The translations under genes and the position numbers were made by a program. The notes under the pieces were generated by a model. That model did no database searches. It was given only the letters and a program-made list of their open reading frames with translations, and was not told where the DNA came from. This document shows, in pieces, positions 8,599 to 16,431 of a DNA stretch of 64,000 nucleotides (its first letter is position 1; the number at the start of each line of letters is the position of its first letter). The DNA lies in assembly GCA_938022205.1 (NCBI GenBank), contig CALIEB010000001.1, positions 310,001 to 374,000 on the forward strand. The letters run 5' to 3'. The stretch comes from an uncultured Anaerolineae bacterium (lineage in GTDB: Bacteria > Chloroflexota > Anaerolineae > Aggregatilineales > Phototrophicaceae).

Positions 8599-9564
8599 CT
8601 AGCCTTTCAAGCCTGTTGTGGCAATGCCCTGCGTGAAGGTCTTTTGCGTCAAGAAGTAAATCACCAGCACGGGCAAAATGGCGATAAGTGCGCCCGCCAT
8701 CAACAGGTGCAGGTCTGTGCCTGCCTCGCTTCTAAACTGGTACAAGCCGACCGTTATCGGACGCAGGTCAGGCGTGGTCGTCACAATCAGCGGCCACAAG
8801 AAGGCATTCCACGAGCCGATAAACGTGAGCAAAATGACCGTTAGAATGGGCGCGCTGCTGATGGGCAGCACAATCTGCAGCAAGAAACGCATATGTCCCG
8901 CGCCATCGATGCGCGCCGCGTCAAACAGCTCTTCAGGAATTTGCGCGAAAAACTGGCGCAGCAAGAAAATGGCGAACGCACTGCCCATGAACGGCACAGT
9001 CAACGCGGGCAGCGTGTTAATCCACGAGTTGCCCATCTGCCAGCTGAAGAACGGTGGCGCGTTGGTGATGATGGGCAGCGGGAAGATGCCGCCGGTCACA
9101 ATCAAGTAGTTGGGGATGAGCGTTACAGCTTCGGGGATGGTCAGCGTCAAAAGCATGGCCGTAAAAGCGAAGTCGCGCCCCCAGAACTTAATGCGCGCAA
9201 AGCCATATGCCGCTAGCACCGAGACCACCACCACGCCTGCGATGGTGATGCCGGCAATCATCGCGCTGTTCATGAAGTATTGGCTGAATTTCGCCGCGTT
9301 CCACGCTTGGATGTAGTTTTCCCACTGCGGCACGGCGGGGATTAAGCGGCGCACCTGTGTCTCGCCGAGCGTCATCAGCGAGTTCGACACCATCCAGAAA
9401 AACGGCATAAACGCCAACGTTCCCAAGCTGATGAGAATGCCATAGGTGAACAGCTTGCCGAGCCAGCGCGCGATGGAGAAGCCTTGCGGATGTGGTGCGG
9501 TCGCCACATCGCGCGCCTGTGCGCGCGGCAGCGCGGTTTGTTGAGCCATCACGTTATCAACCAT
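8599..9564 (-). CDS. carbohydrate ABC transporter permease (MalG-like)
   Basis: A 321-residue permease with the EAA loop LFDAARIDGAGHMRFLLQIVLP and six predicted helices. A cytoplasmic N-terminal tail of about 45 residues precedes the first helix. The chosen ATG (9562-9564) overlaps the end of the upstream permease gene by 8 bases and has GAAGG six bases before it, which indicates translational coupling. An ATG five codons later is possible. It works with the upstream permease and the downstream binding protein. Confidence 0.9.
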   Translation of the reverse strand: MVDNVMAQQTALPRAQARDVATAPHPQGFSIARWLGKLFTYGILISLGTLAFMPFFWMVSNSLMTLGETQVRRLIPAVPQWENYIQAWNAAKFSQYFMNSAMIAGITIAGVVVVSVLAAYGFARIKFWGRDFAFTAMLLTLTIPEAVTLIPNYLIVTGGIFPLPIITNAPPFFSWQMGNSWINTLPALTVPFMGSAFAIFLLRQFFAQIPEELFDAARIDGAGHMRFLLQIVLPISSAPILTVILLTFIGSWNAFLWPLIVTTTPDLRPITVGLYQFRSEAGTDLHLLMAGALIAILPVLVIYFLTQKTFTQGIATTGLKG

Positions 9565-10813
9565 AGAACACCTTCTTTTCAAACAGGCTGCGCTGAACTT
9601 GGGTGAGCGTGATAACAATCACCATCAGCACAATGGCTTGCGCGGCTGCCTCGCCCCAACGGTTCTGCTCGCGGAAGGTGTCGAAGATGACCAAAGCCGC
9701 TGTGTCGAGCGTGCCTTGTGTGGCGGGTGTGCGCATGATAAAGAGCGTGTTGAACGCCGTAAACGTGCCGATAAAGCCTAAGATAGACAGGTAAAACGTC
9801 ACAGGCGAAATCATCGGGAAGGTGATATAGCGGAACAAGTGCCACTCGTTCGCGCCGTCTACTTTAGCCGCCTCGTACAAATCTTGTGGGATATTGCCCA
9901 AACCCGCCAAGAAAATCACCGTGTTATAGCCTGTGTACGTCCAAATACCTTGCACAATCACACAGACCAACGCCATGCTGGGACCCGCCAAGAAGCCCTC
10001 GAGGTTTAGCCCAAACATGACATTGAGGAAAGGACGCGGCTCCGAGAGCCAACGCTGGATAGGCAAGCCCAACGCCGCCATAAACTGGTTCATCAGCGAG
10101 GTGTCGCGCCCGCTAAAAATCGCGCCAAACACCAGCGCAATGGCCACTGTCGGCGTGATATAAGGCAAGAAAAAAATCATGCGGAAGAACGACTTGCCGC
10201 GTATTTTGCCAAACAGCAAGTACGCTAGCAGCAAGCCCAACGCCAGCTGGATGGGGATGCTGCCGAAGGCATAGTAAAACGTGATTTGCAAGCCGATTAA
10301 AAAGTCACGGTCGCGCGGACGCAGGGCGTTGGTCATGATGTTATAGCCATCAGAGATAATCGCAAACGCCACTGCCATGACCGCTAGCGTCGCTGCCGCG
10401 CGCGCCACAAACGCCCACAGCTCTTCGCGCTCTTTGAGAAAACGTTCCCAAACGAAGTACGCGCCGAGCAGCACGGCAAAACCCAGCGCGAACAAGCCAA
10501 AGCCCCACCAATCGCCGATGATGTTGTCGGTATACGCGGAAAGGCAGCCGCCGATAAAGCGCACCAAGTCCTCCGCGCCGGCAATGTCACCGTCAAAATT
10601 GCGCTCGCACAAAAACGCGCCCCTGCGGATACGCCAATCGTGCAAGCTCATGTAAACAGCGTAAGCAATCGGGAACAACCCATAAATGAAAATAAGGGTC
10701 ACGGCGGGCGTGATAAATGCCCAACCTGCAATGGTGTCTCGCGCTGTGTTTGGGCTTATTTGCCACCACGCACGCTTACGTTGTGTTGCGCTGTTGAGCG
10801 TAACTCTTGCCAT
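9557..10813 (-). CDS. carbohydrate ABC transporter permease (MalF-like, with membrane insert)
   Basis: A 418-residue permease carrying the EAA loop LYEAAKVDGANEWHLFRYIT. Between the first helix and the conserved core there is an insert of about 110 residues (roughly 60-170) with two additional hydrophobic helices and a charged ERFLKEREE segment. This recalls the enlarged MalF of the maltose transporter. AAAGGGA precedes the ATG at 10813. It is the first gene of the three-gene operon. The 255-base upstream region has a weak TTGATA-17-TGGTAT and no strong promoter. As in the first importer, no ATPase gene is present. Confidence 0.9.
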   Translation of the reverse strand: MARVTLNSATQRKRAWWQISPNTARDTIAGWAFITPAVTLIFIYGLFPIAYAVYMSLHDWRIRRGAFLCERNFDGDIAGAEDLVRFIGGCLSAYTDNIIGDWWGFGLFALGFAVLLGAYFVWERFLKEREELWAFVARAAATLAVMAVAFAIISDGYNIMTNALRPRDRDFLIGLQITFYYAFGSIPIQLALGLLLAYLLFGKIRGKSFFRMIFFLPYITPTVAIALVFGAIFSGRDTSLMNQFMAALGLPIQRWLSEPRPFLNVMFGLNLEGFLAGPSMALVCVIVQGIWTYTGYNTVIFLAGLGNIPQDLYEAAKVDGANEWHLFRYITFPMISPVTFYLSILGFIGTFTAFNTLFIMRTPATQGTLDTAALVIFDTFREQNRWGEAAAQAIVLMVIVITLTQVQRSLFEKKVFYG

Positions 10814-11068
10814 AATTATCCCTTTAATGACACCGATACCACAATAACGTAGGTTGTTTATCAATGATAGCCCGGTTGCTTTAAGAAGTTGTTAAGCAGT
10901 CAGCGGGTTTTTGCCTTCTGTAAGTAGACCTCACAAAACACATCGTTAGCCGCCATACCACAGCCCAAAACACACACAACGGCAAATTGCTCACCAATTC
11001 GGCTTGTGCTTTTTGTACTTGGGTGTCCAATTAAAGTACTTATTTACCCACACAAAGGGTGTTCAGCT

Positions 11069-12070
11069 ATGAAGCGGTTCGTCGCTGTAGGCATGTTGTT
11101 GCTGTTCGCGCTGGGCGGGCTTGTCAGCGCACAATTCCTAGAGGAAAACGAGATGACCATGCGCGGCATCTCGTTTAACCTACCGTCTAATTTGCTGCTG
11201 ACCATTCAAAGCGGTGAGCTGCTCATTGCGCTCGACGCTGCCAGCCTTGCAACGTACGTCAAACGCGAGGACGTGCAAGAAGGCTTCGTGGTCTCGATTG
11301 CCTTCCCCGAAGAGCTAGACCAAATTGGGCTAGCATCCACCACCCCACCCAAAGATGTCATCACCCAATTTAAGACACTGCTAGGCGCGACAGCAGATGT
11401 TGAGGCTTATGACACGTCATACGGACCGTTCCCAAGCCGCGAAGCGTTCGCGGTGATTTGGACGGATTCGCGCATCATTGCGTTTAATCTTGACGGTGTA
11501 ACGGTTGCCTTCCGCGTAGCGGGTCAATTTGACAGGTTCAAAGACAGTGTCAATCACCTCATCGCCAGCATGAAGCGCGCCGCGCCCGCAAGCGGCGCAG
11601 CCGCTTCACCCGCGCCCGCCGGCGAAGAACTACGCCAATGGGCTGCCCGCGCCAACGCCACCAGCCAATACGGCAGCGGCAGCTGGAGCGCAATGCAGGC
11701 AACCGGCGCGCCTAATGTCGGTCGCTGCGGCGATGATGGCAGCGCGTGGGCATCATCAAGCAGCAGCGGGAAAGACTCGCTTACGTTGATTTACGAAACG
11801 GCGGTGTTTGCCCGCGAAATTCACATCTTCCAAACTTACAACCCCGGCGCGATTACCAGCGTGGTCGTGATGAACAGCCGCACGGGCTTTCGTCAAGAGC
11901 TGCCCGACAGTGCTGACCCCGTAGGGAACACACGTTGCCCGGGCGTGTTTGTGGTGAAGGTAGGCGACCTAAGCGAGCCTGTTGACACGGTGACCATCAA
12001 TCTCGACCAGACGCTGACCAGCAGTTGGAACGAGATTGACGCGGTCGAGCTCGTTGGCGTGAAGCCCTAA
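11069..12070 (+). CDS. secreted protein with C-terminal discoidin-like jelly-roll domain
   Basis: A 333-residue exported protein with a signal peptide (MKRFVAVGMLLLFALGGLVS, cleaved near SAQ). Residues ~25-190 form an unrecognised alpha/beta domain. A short A/P-rich linker follows at about 190-205. The C-terminal ~130 residues (starting ATSQYGSGSWSAMQATG, with HIFQTYNPG in the core) resemble F5/8-type or 'scarf' beta-sandwich domains found on secreted hydrolases and surface proteins, which usually bind glycans or proteins. AAAGGG precedes the ATG; a longer frame from 11006 would spoil the signal peptide. It stands alone between divergent and convergent neighbours. Function unknown. Confidence 0.75.
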   Translation: MKRFVAVGMLLLFALGGLVSAQFLEENEMTMRGISFNLPSNLLLTIQSGELLIALDAASLATYVKREDVQEGFVVSIAFPEELDQIGLASTTPPKDVITQFKTLLGATADVEAYDTSYGPFPSREAFAVIWTDSRIIAFNLDGVTVAFRVAGQFDRFKDSVNHLIASMKRAAPASGAAASPAPAGEELRQWAARANATSQYGSGSWSAMQATGAPNVGRCGDDGSAWASSSSSGKDSLTLIYETAVFAREIHIFQTYNPGAITSVVVMNSRTGFRQELPDSADPVGNTRCPGVFVVKVGDLSEPVDTVTINLDQTLTSSWNEIDAVELVGVKP

Positions 12071-12095
12071 CCTCTAGCCAATTTGTCCAAAGCCG

Positions 12096-12131
12096 CACAC
12101 AGGACGCGGACTTCCGCGCCTTGTGTGTTTT
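12096..12131 (+). terminator. intrinsic terminator
   Basis: A 14-base stem, CACACAGGACGCGG with CCGCGCCTTGTGTG (one mismatch and one G-T pair), loop ACTT, followed by TTTT. It lies 26 bases past the stop of the secreted-protein gene and nine bases before the end of the convergent restriction gene. Confidence 0.75.
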
Positions 12132-12139
12132 GTGCCGAG

Positions 12140-12862
12140 CTAGTCGCCGCTATTTTCCGTGAGCAGCTTTTGCCAGTCAATTTGTCCGTTCACGGTATAG
12201 TTATTTAAGACAGTTTGTACTAGTTTGTTGATAATTTGGTCACGAATTAACTGAAATGCATGGTTCTTTTCACGCGCTTGATGCCCAATCGGCTGCACTA
12301 TGTCGACATACAAGTTAGCATCATCGCTGATGAACGCCCAAAACTGCTGACCTATAAGCGTCGTGAACAACTCGTTAGGCGGCGTGCGCCGTTTGCCGTA
12401 AGCTATCCCCAACACAGCTTGAAACGCAGCGTACTGCGCTGCTATTTCTGCGCGTGCTTTTTCAAAATTGGCGCGTAGGCGACGCTGTTGGTCTGCGTTG
12501 CCCCAATGTGGTCCGGATTTAACTTGCAACACCACGCAAACCCCATCACGTAAGAACACACTGTCTATGCCAGCAAACGCATGTGGCAGCATCTCACACG
12601 TTTGTGCAACAACAAACAACGCGAGCTTTTCGATAAAATGCCCAAAGTGCTCCTCCTCAGAAGCAGACAAATAGCCTTCTACGTAGTATGCTACAAGCTC
12701 ATGCGCTAATGTAACGTTCTTAGCGCGTGCCAAGTAAGGATTTTTGCGCCTTACCAATGCTTTGATGTCCAGCGACTGCAGCGACTGCAGCCTTGCAGCG
12801 TGAAACGTTTCAATCTCGTGCTCAACAAAATCATACAGAGCCAGCATGTCAAGCGGTTTCAT
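12140..12862 (-). CDS. type II restriction endonuclease (PmeII-family-like)
   Basis: A 240-residue protein. It resembles a family of orthodox type II endonucleases known as PmeII-type, with an early RRKNPYL block, SASEEEHFGHFIEKLA, and AFAGIDSVF followed by VLQVKSGPHWGN. D100, Q113 and K115 fit a variant PD-(D/E)xK nuclease core. It should cut DNA lacking the modification set by its partner methyltransferase; the recognition site cannot be deduced. Its ATG overlaps the methyltransferase stop codon in an ATGA, so translation is coupled and methylase is made first. No independent ribosome site is obvious. The family call rests on remembered similarity. Confidence 0.75.
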   Translation of the reverse strand: MKPLDMLALYDFVEHEIETFHAARLQSLQSLDIKALVRRKNPYLARAKNVTLAHELVAYYVEGYLSASEEEHFGHFIEKLALFVVAQTCEMLPHAFAGIDSVFLRDGVCVVLQVKSGPHWGNADQQRRLRANFEKARAEIAAQYAAFQAVLGIAYGKRRTPPNELFTTLIGQQFWAFISDDANLYVDIVQPIGHQAREKNHAFQLIRDQIINKLVQTVLNNYTVNGQIDWQKLLTENSGD

Positions 12863-13683
12863 AGGAGTCGCTTCTGCGCGCTTTCCACGTTTGCGCATGC
12901 CAACGCATAGTAATCAGGGTGCAGCTCAATGCCGACATAGTGCCGCCCTAATGCCTGTGCAGCTTGTGCTGTTGTGCCGCTGCCCAAAAAGGGGTCTAAG
13001 ACCACATCGCCTTCTTGTGTAAATAGCCTGATAAACCACTCCGGCAGTGCGCGCGGAAAAGCGGCACTGTGTCCTGTGTTGCTCGTCTCTGTGGCGAGGT
13101 GCAGCACATTCGTCGGATACGCCTTATCGCGCCCGACCCATGCCGACACATTCTTACCAAAGCCGCTGCCCACCTTAGACTCATCGCGCACTTTGTCGAC
13201 TTCGCTCAAACGTGCCAAGCGCGACTTTGCCCAGTCGCCCATAGGCACCATCACCGCCTCTTGATACATGGCGAATCGTCTAGCCTTGTTAAATTGAAGG
13301 CAGCGTTCCCACGCATCCCGAAAGCGATTTGACCACTTGCCGGGGTAGCAGTTCTTTTTGTGCCAAATAAACTCTTCCGTCCAAAGCCAACCTTGCTGAC
13401 GCATGGCGAGAATTAACTCAAGCACGTAGGTATGGCGTTCACCGTTTACAACTTTTTCTTTGATGTTGAGGATAAACGTGCCGCTAGGCTTGAGAACGCG
13501 CAAAAGCTGCGCACTAATCGGCAAAAACCACGCCACATAGTCATCAGGATGCACGCCACCGTAGGTTGCTTTGCGACTGTCGGCATACGGTGGCGAGGTC
13601 ACAACAAGGTCTATGCTGTTATCAGGCAGTGTGGGCAAAACATCAAGGCAGTCGCCCAAGAACAACCTGTCTTTGTAGTCCAT
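12859..13683 (-). CDS. DNA methyltransferase of a type II R-M system (beta class, N4-C or N6-A)
   Basis: A 274-residue enzyme. The catalytic motif TSPPY (residues 29-33) comes first and the SAM-binding motif DPFLGSGTT (230-238) comes late, which defines the beta class. SPPY is most common in N4-cytosine enzymes but also occurs in N6-adenine ones. A central variable stretch (residues ~115-200) is the likely target recognition region. GGAG precedes the ATG. The gene ends in the ATGA overlap with the endonuclease. The 29-base gap to the upstream SLC13 gene on the same strand leaves little room for a promoter, so the pair may be read through from that gene. Confidence 0.9.
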   Translation of the reverse strand: MDYKDRLFLGDCLDVLPTLPDNSIDLVVTSPPYADSRKATYGGVHPDDYVAWFLPISAQLLRVLKPSGTFILNIKEKVVNGERHTYVLELILAMRQQGWLWTEEFIWHKKNCYPGKWSNRFRDAWERCLQFNKARRFAMYQEAVMVPMGDWAKSRLARLSEVDKVRDESKVGSGFGKNVSAWVGRDKAYPTNVLHLATETSNTGHSAAFPRALPEWFIRLFTQEGDVVLDPFLGSGTTAQAAQALGRHYVGIELHPDYYALACANVESAQKRLL

Positions 13684-13712
13684 GCTCGCTCCAAAGCTGT
13701 GTTTTCCCTATT

Positions 13713-15518
13713 CTAAAACGGGAACAGCACGGGGACAAGCAGCACCGTCACGGCGAAGCTCAGGGCAACGAGCGGCAAGCCTGCCCGTGCATAGTCCACA
13801 AAGCGATAGTTGCCCGCCGCCATCACCAGCGTGTTAACCGGCGAGGCAATCGGCGTGGCGAATGCCATCGAAGCCGCCAGCGCAATGGTCATCACCAACG
13901 CTTGCGGCTGGATGCCCAAGTTCTGCGCAATAGCGAACGCCACCGGCACAAGAATGACGCTAGTGGCGGTGTTCGAAAGCACTTGCGTGAGCGTCGACGT
14001 GAGCAAGAACATGACCGCCATCACCACCAGCGGGCTTGCGTTGCCAAACGTTGCGGCGATGAACTGTGCGACCTCGTTCACCACGCCGGTCTTGACCAAC
14101 GCCGTGCTAAGCGGAATCATGCCACCAATCAAGAAAACGCTGCGCCAGTCAATCGCTTGGTAGGCTTCGTCCATCGTCAAGCAGCGCGTCAGCACGATAA
14201 GCAGGCTTGCCAACAGCGCGGCGGTGACCGGCTCAAGCAGCTGTGTGACCAACAGTGCCAGCATGCCTAAGAGAATGGCAAGCGTTAGCGGAGCTTTGGC
14301 GTGGGCAAAGAAGCGCGACTGCACCGCTTCGGGGCTTATCAGCACGAGGTCGTGCGCGTGCTTTTTGGGAATGTCGACAATATGGCTGTACTTGCCCTGC
14401 ACCAACAACACGTCGCCGAATGCCAGCGGCACGTTGTGCAGCGGCGGCGCAACGTTGCCCGAAGCGCGGCGAATGTCCAGCACGAACAAGCAGTAGGTAT
14501 CGGCGAAGCGCAGCTCTTCAAGCGTCTTACCAATCAGGCGCGAGTGCGGTGACACAATCAGCTCGGCGATGCCGTATTCCGCGCTAATGACCGCGCTGGG
14601 GTCGGCGGACGTGTGCGGCAGCAGCGCAAGGCTATTCTCGGCGATGACTTGATGGACGGCGCGCTCTTCACCTTTGACCAGCAAAATATCGCCTGCCATG
14701 AGCTGAGTTTTGGCGTTGGGGCGGATTATCGCGCCTTCGCGGCTGATTTCCACGACGGTCACGCCGAACGTACCAAGCTGCGCCTCAAGCAGCGTCTTGC
14801 CACTCAGCGGCGAGCTTTTGCGCACGTGCAAACGAAACACACGGTCTTGCAGCTGGTAGTCTTCGAGCAGTGCCTCCATCGGCACAGCATCACTTTCTTC
14901 GCTGGGCAGCGCGGCGGGCAAGATGCGCTTGCCCAACAGCACGAAATACAGCACGCCCACCGCCACTAACGCGCTGCCAATCGGCAGGAAGTCAAAGAAG
15001 GCAAAGCCACGCATGCCGTTGGTTTCGAGGATGCTACTGGCAACGAGGTTGGGCGGCGTGCCGATAAGCGTCATCGCGCCGCCTAGCGAGGAAGCAAACG
15101 CCAGCGGAATGAGCAGCTGTGACGCTGGCACCTTGAGCTGCTTGGCAATCAGCAGCACCGCAGGCAAGAATACCGCCACCGTGCCGGTGTTGCTGATAAA
15201 GCCGGACATGGCTGCAATCGCCACCATCAGCACGATGAGCAAGCGACGTTCATCCTTGCCCGCCAACGCCAAGATGCGGTCGCTGATGCGTGAGGCAAGC
15301 CCTGTCTTGAACACCGCGCCGCCAACAATGAACAGCGCGACAATCAGCCAAACGACCGTGCTAGAAAAGCCGCTCAAGGCTTCGGCGGGCGTGAGAATGC
15401 CCGTCAACGCCAACATTACAATCACGCCGAAGGCGACAACATCGACGCGAAGCCACTCGGAAATGAACAAGAAAATCGCCCCAAACAGAATAATCAGCGT
15501 TACCCATGCTTCTGGCAT
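13713..15518 (-). CDS. SLC13/DASS-type anion transporter with two TrkA-C (RCK_C) domains
   Basis: A 601-residue membrane protein. The N-terminal half contains the signature SNTGTVAVFLPAVLL and the C-terminal half LSNTATSVILVPVAFA. These are the paired SNT motifs that bind sodium and substrate in divalent anion/sodium symporters. Between them (about residues 205-390) lie two RCK_C/TrkA-C regulatory domains (SGKTLLEAQLGTFGV and IGKTLEELRFADTY), a layout seen in sulfate and dicarboxylate permeases. Sulfate is an attractive guess given the sulfur genes nearby, but nothing in the sequence proves it. GAGGGG precedes the ATG at 15518; an upstream in-frame extension is not supported. Confidence 0.85.
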   Translation of the reverse strand: MPEAWVTLIILFGAIFLFISEWLRVDVVAFGVIVMLALTGILTPAEALSGFSSTVVWLIVALFIVGGAVFKTGLASRISDRILALAGKDERRLLIVLMVAIAAMSGFISNTGTVAVFLPAVLLIAKQLKVPASQLLIPLAFASSLGGAMTLIGTPPNLVASSILETNGMRGFAFFDFLPIGSALVAVGVLYFVLLGKRILPAALPSEESDAVPMEALLEDYQLQDRVFRLHVRKSSPLSGKTLLEAQLGTFGVTVVEISREGAIIRPNAKTQLMAGDILLVKGEERAVHQVIAENSLALLPHTSADPSAVISAEYGIAELIVSPHSRLIGKTLEELRFADTYCLFVLDIRRASGNVAPPLHNVPLAFGDVLLVQGKYSHIVDIPKKHAHDLVLISPEAVQSRFFAHAKAPLTLAILLGMLALLVTQLLEPVTAALLASLLIVLTRCLTMDEAYQAIDWRSVFLIGGMIPLSTALVKTGVVNEVAQFIAATFGNASPLVVMAVMFLLTSTLTQVLSNTATSVILVPVAFAIAQNLGIQPQALVMTIALAASMAFATPIASPVNTLVMAAGNYRFVDYARAGLPLVALSFAVTVLLVPVLFPF

Positions 15519-15592
15519 CGTAAACCCCTCATGGATTGGCACACCACGCTTATCATACGTCGAGATGACGCTGCGCATAAGCACGCTTTGTT

Positions 15593-15608
15593 CGTGATAA
15601 ATGTCACA
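15593..15608. promoter_or_regulatory. CRP/FNR-family-like palindrome (CGTGA-N6-TCACA)
   Basis: The half sites CGTGA and TCACA are separated by six bases, one mismatch from TGTGA-N6-TCACA. The site lies between the divergent SLC13 transporter and sortase genes. A second palindrome GTGAC-G-GTCAC follows at 15619-15629. A single site cannot prove a regulator. Confidence 0.3.
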
Positions 15609-15669
15609 AACGCCAGCCGTGACGGTCACACGCTACGCCCAAGCAACGCCATACATCACGCCCAATTTG

Positions 15670-15678
15670 TGCTAAAAT
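15670..15678 (+). promoter_or_regulatory. extended -10 promoter (TGCTAAAAT)
   Basis: TGC plus TAAAAT sits about 36 bases before the sortase ATG, inside TTTGTGCTAAAATGGG. There is no good -35 at the usual distance. It is the third example of this element in the window. Confidence 0.45.
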
Positions 15679-15713
15679 GGGGGCGGCACTCGGTCTAAGG
15701 AGAAGTTAACGCC

Positions 15714-16364
15714 ATGCTGCTAAAGGATTTGCGCCCACCGTTGTTCCTGTTGGTGGTGATTGGGGTGATTGCGGGTGTTGCTTTCTTTATCTACGACAAT
15801 GCCCAGCAAAGCGCACCTGACGCGCTGCCCACGCTTGCGCCCAGCCCTGTTGCCAACGAGATACAGCCGCTGAGCGTCGCCAGCGCGCCCGAAGCACCAC
15901 GCACCGACCCCAATCGCGCTGTTGTCAACATCCAGCCCAACACGCGCCTGTTTGTGCCGTCGCTGAACATCAACGCGCCCATCGTTCACGTGTTTCTTTC
16001 ACAGGGGACATGGGACATCAGCTTGCTTGGCAACAACGTGGGACATTTGCAAGGCACAGGCTGGATTGACGGCAGCGCGGGCAAGAACATCGTGCTTTCC
16101 GGGCACGTTGAGCTTTCCGACGGTCGCAAGGGCATTTTTGCCGGCATCGACAACATCGAAGTTGGCGCGTTGGTCGCCATCCAAACGGACACAGAGACGT
16201 GGCTTTACACTGTGCGTGAGATCAGCAAAACCACCGCCGACGACTTGCGCCCGCTCTACCCCAGCGAGAACGAGCGTATCACGCTGATTACCTGCGGGGC
16301 GTATGACTTCTTCAGCAACGAGTACAAAGAGCGCATCATCGTCGTGGCGGAGCGCATTGGCTAA
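15714..16364 (+). CDS. sortase (class D/E/F-like transpeptidase)
   Basis: A 216-residue membrane-anchored enzyme. A single transmembrane helix (residues ~10-27) is followed by a proline-rich stalk and the sortase beta barrel. The catalytic triad is visible: H131 in LSGHVE, C194 in TLITCGAYD and R207 in YKERIIVV. It should cleave LPxTG-like signals between T and G and attach the protein to the cell envelope. A giant protein ending in LPDTG plus a membrane anchor is encoded 7 kb away (22455-35048) and is the obvious candidate substrate. AAGGAGA lies 11 bases before the ATG. It is a single gene with its own promoter. Confidence 0.9.
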   Translation: MLLKDLRPPLFLLVVIGVIAGVAFFIYDNAQQSAPDALPTLAPSPVANEIQPLSVASAPEAPRTDPNRAVVNIQPNTRLFVPSLNINAPIVHVFLSQGTWDISLLGNNVGHLQGTGWIDGSAGKNIVLSGHVELSDGRKGIFAGIDNIEVGALVAIQTDTETWLYTVREISKTTADDLRPLYPSENERITLITCGAYDFFSNEYKERIIVVAERIG

Positions 16365-16374
16365 TGCCGCGAAC

Positions 16375-16408
16375 CCATAAGCCCCCTGCACTAGCAAGGG
16401 GCTTATGG
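16375..16408. terminator. bidirectional stem-loop between convergent genes
   Basis: A perfect 11-base stem CCATAAGCCCC/GGGGCTTATGG with a 12-base loop lies between the ends of the sortase gene and the YeeE-rhodanese gene. No T-tract is present on either strand, so termination may be weak or Rho-aided. Confidence 0.55.
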
Positions 16409-16431
16409 TGACGTGAGAAGTTAAGTTAAGG

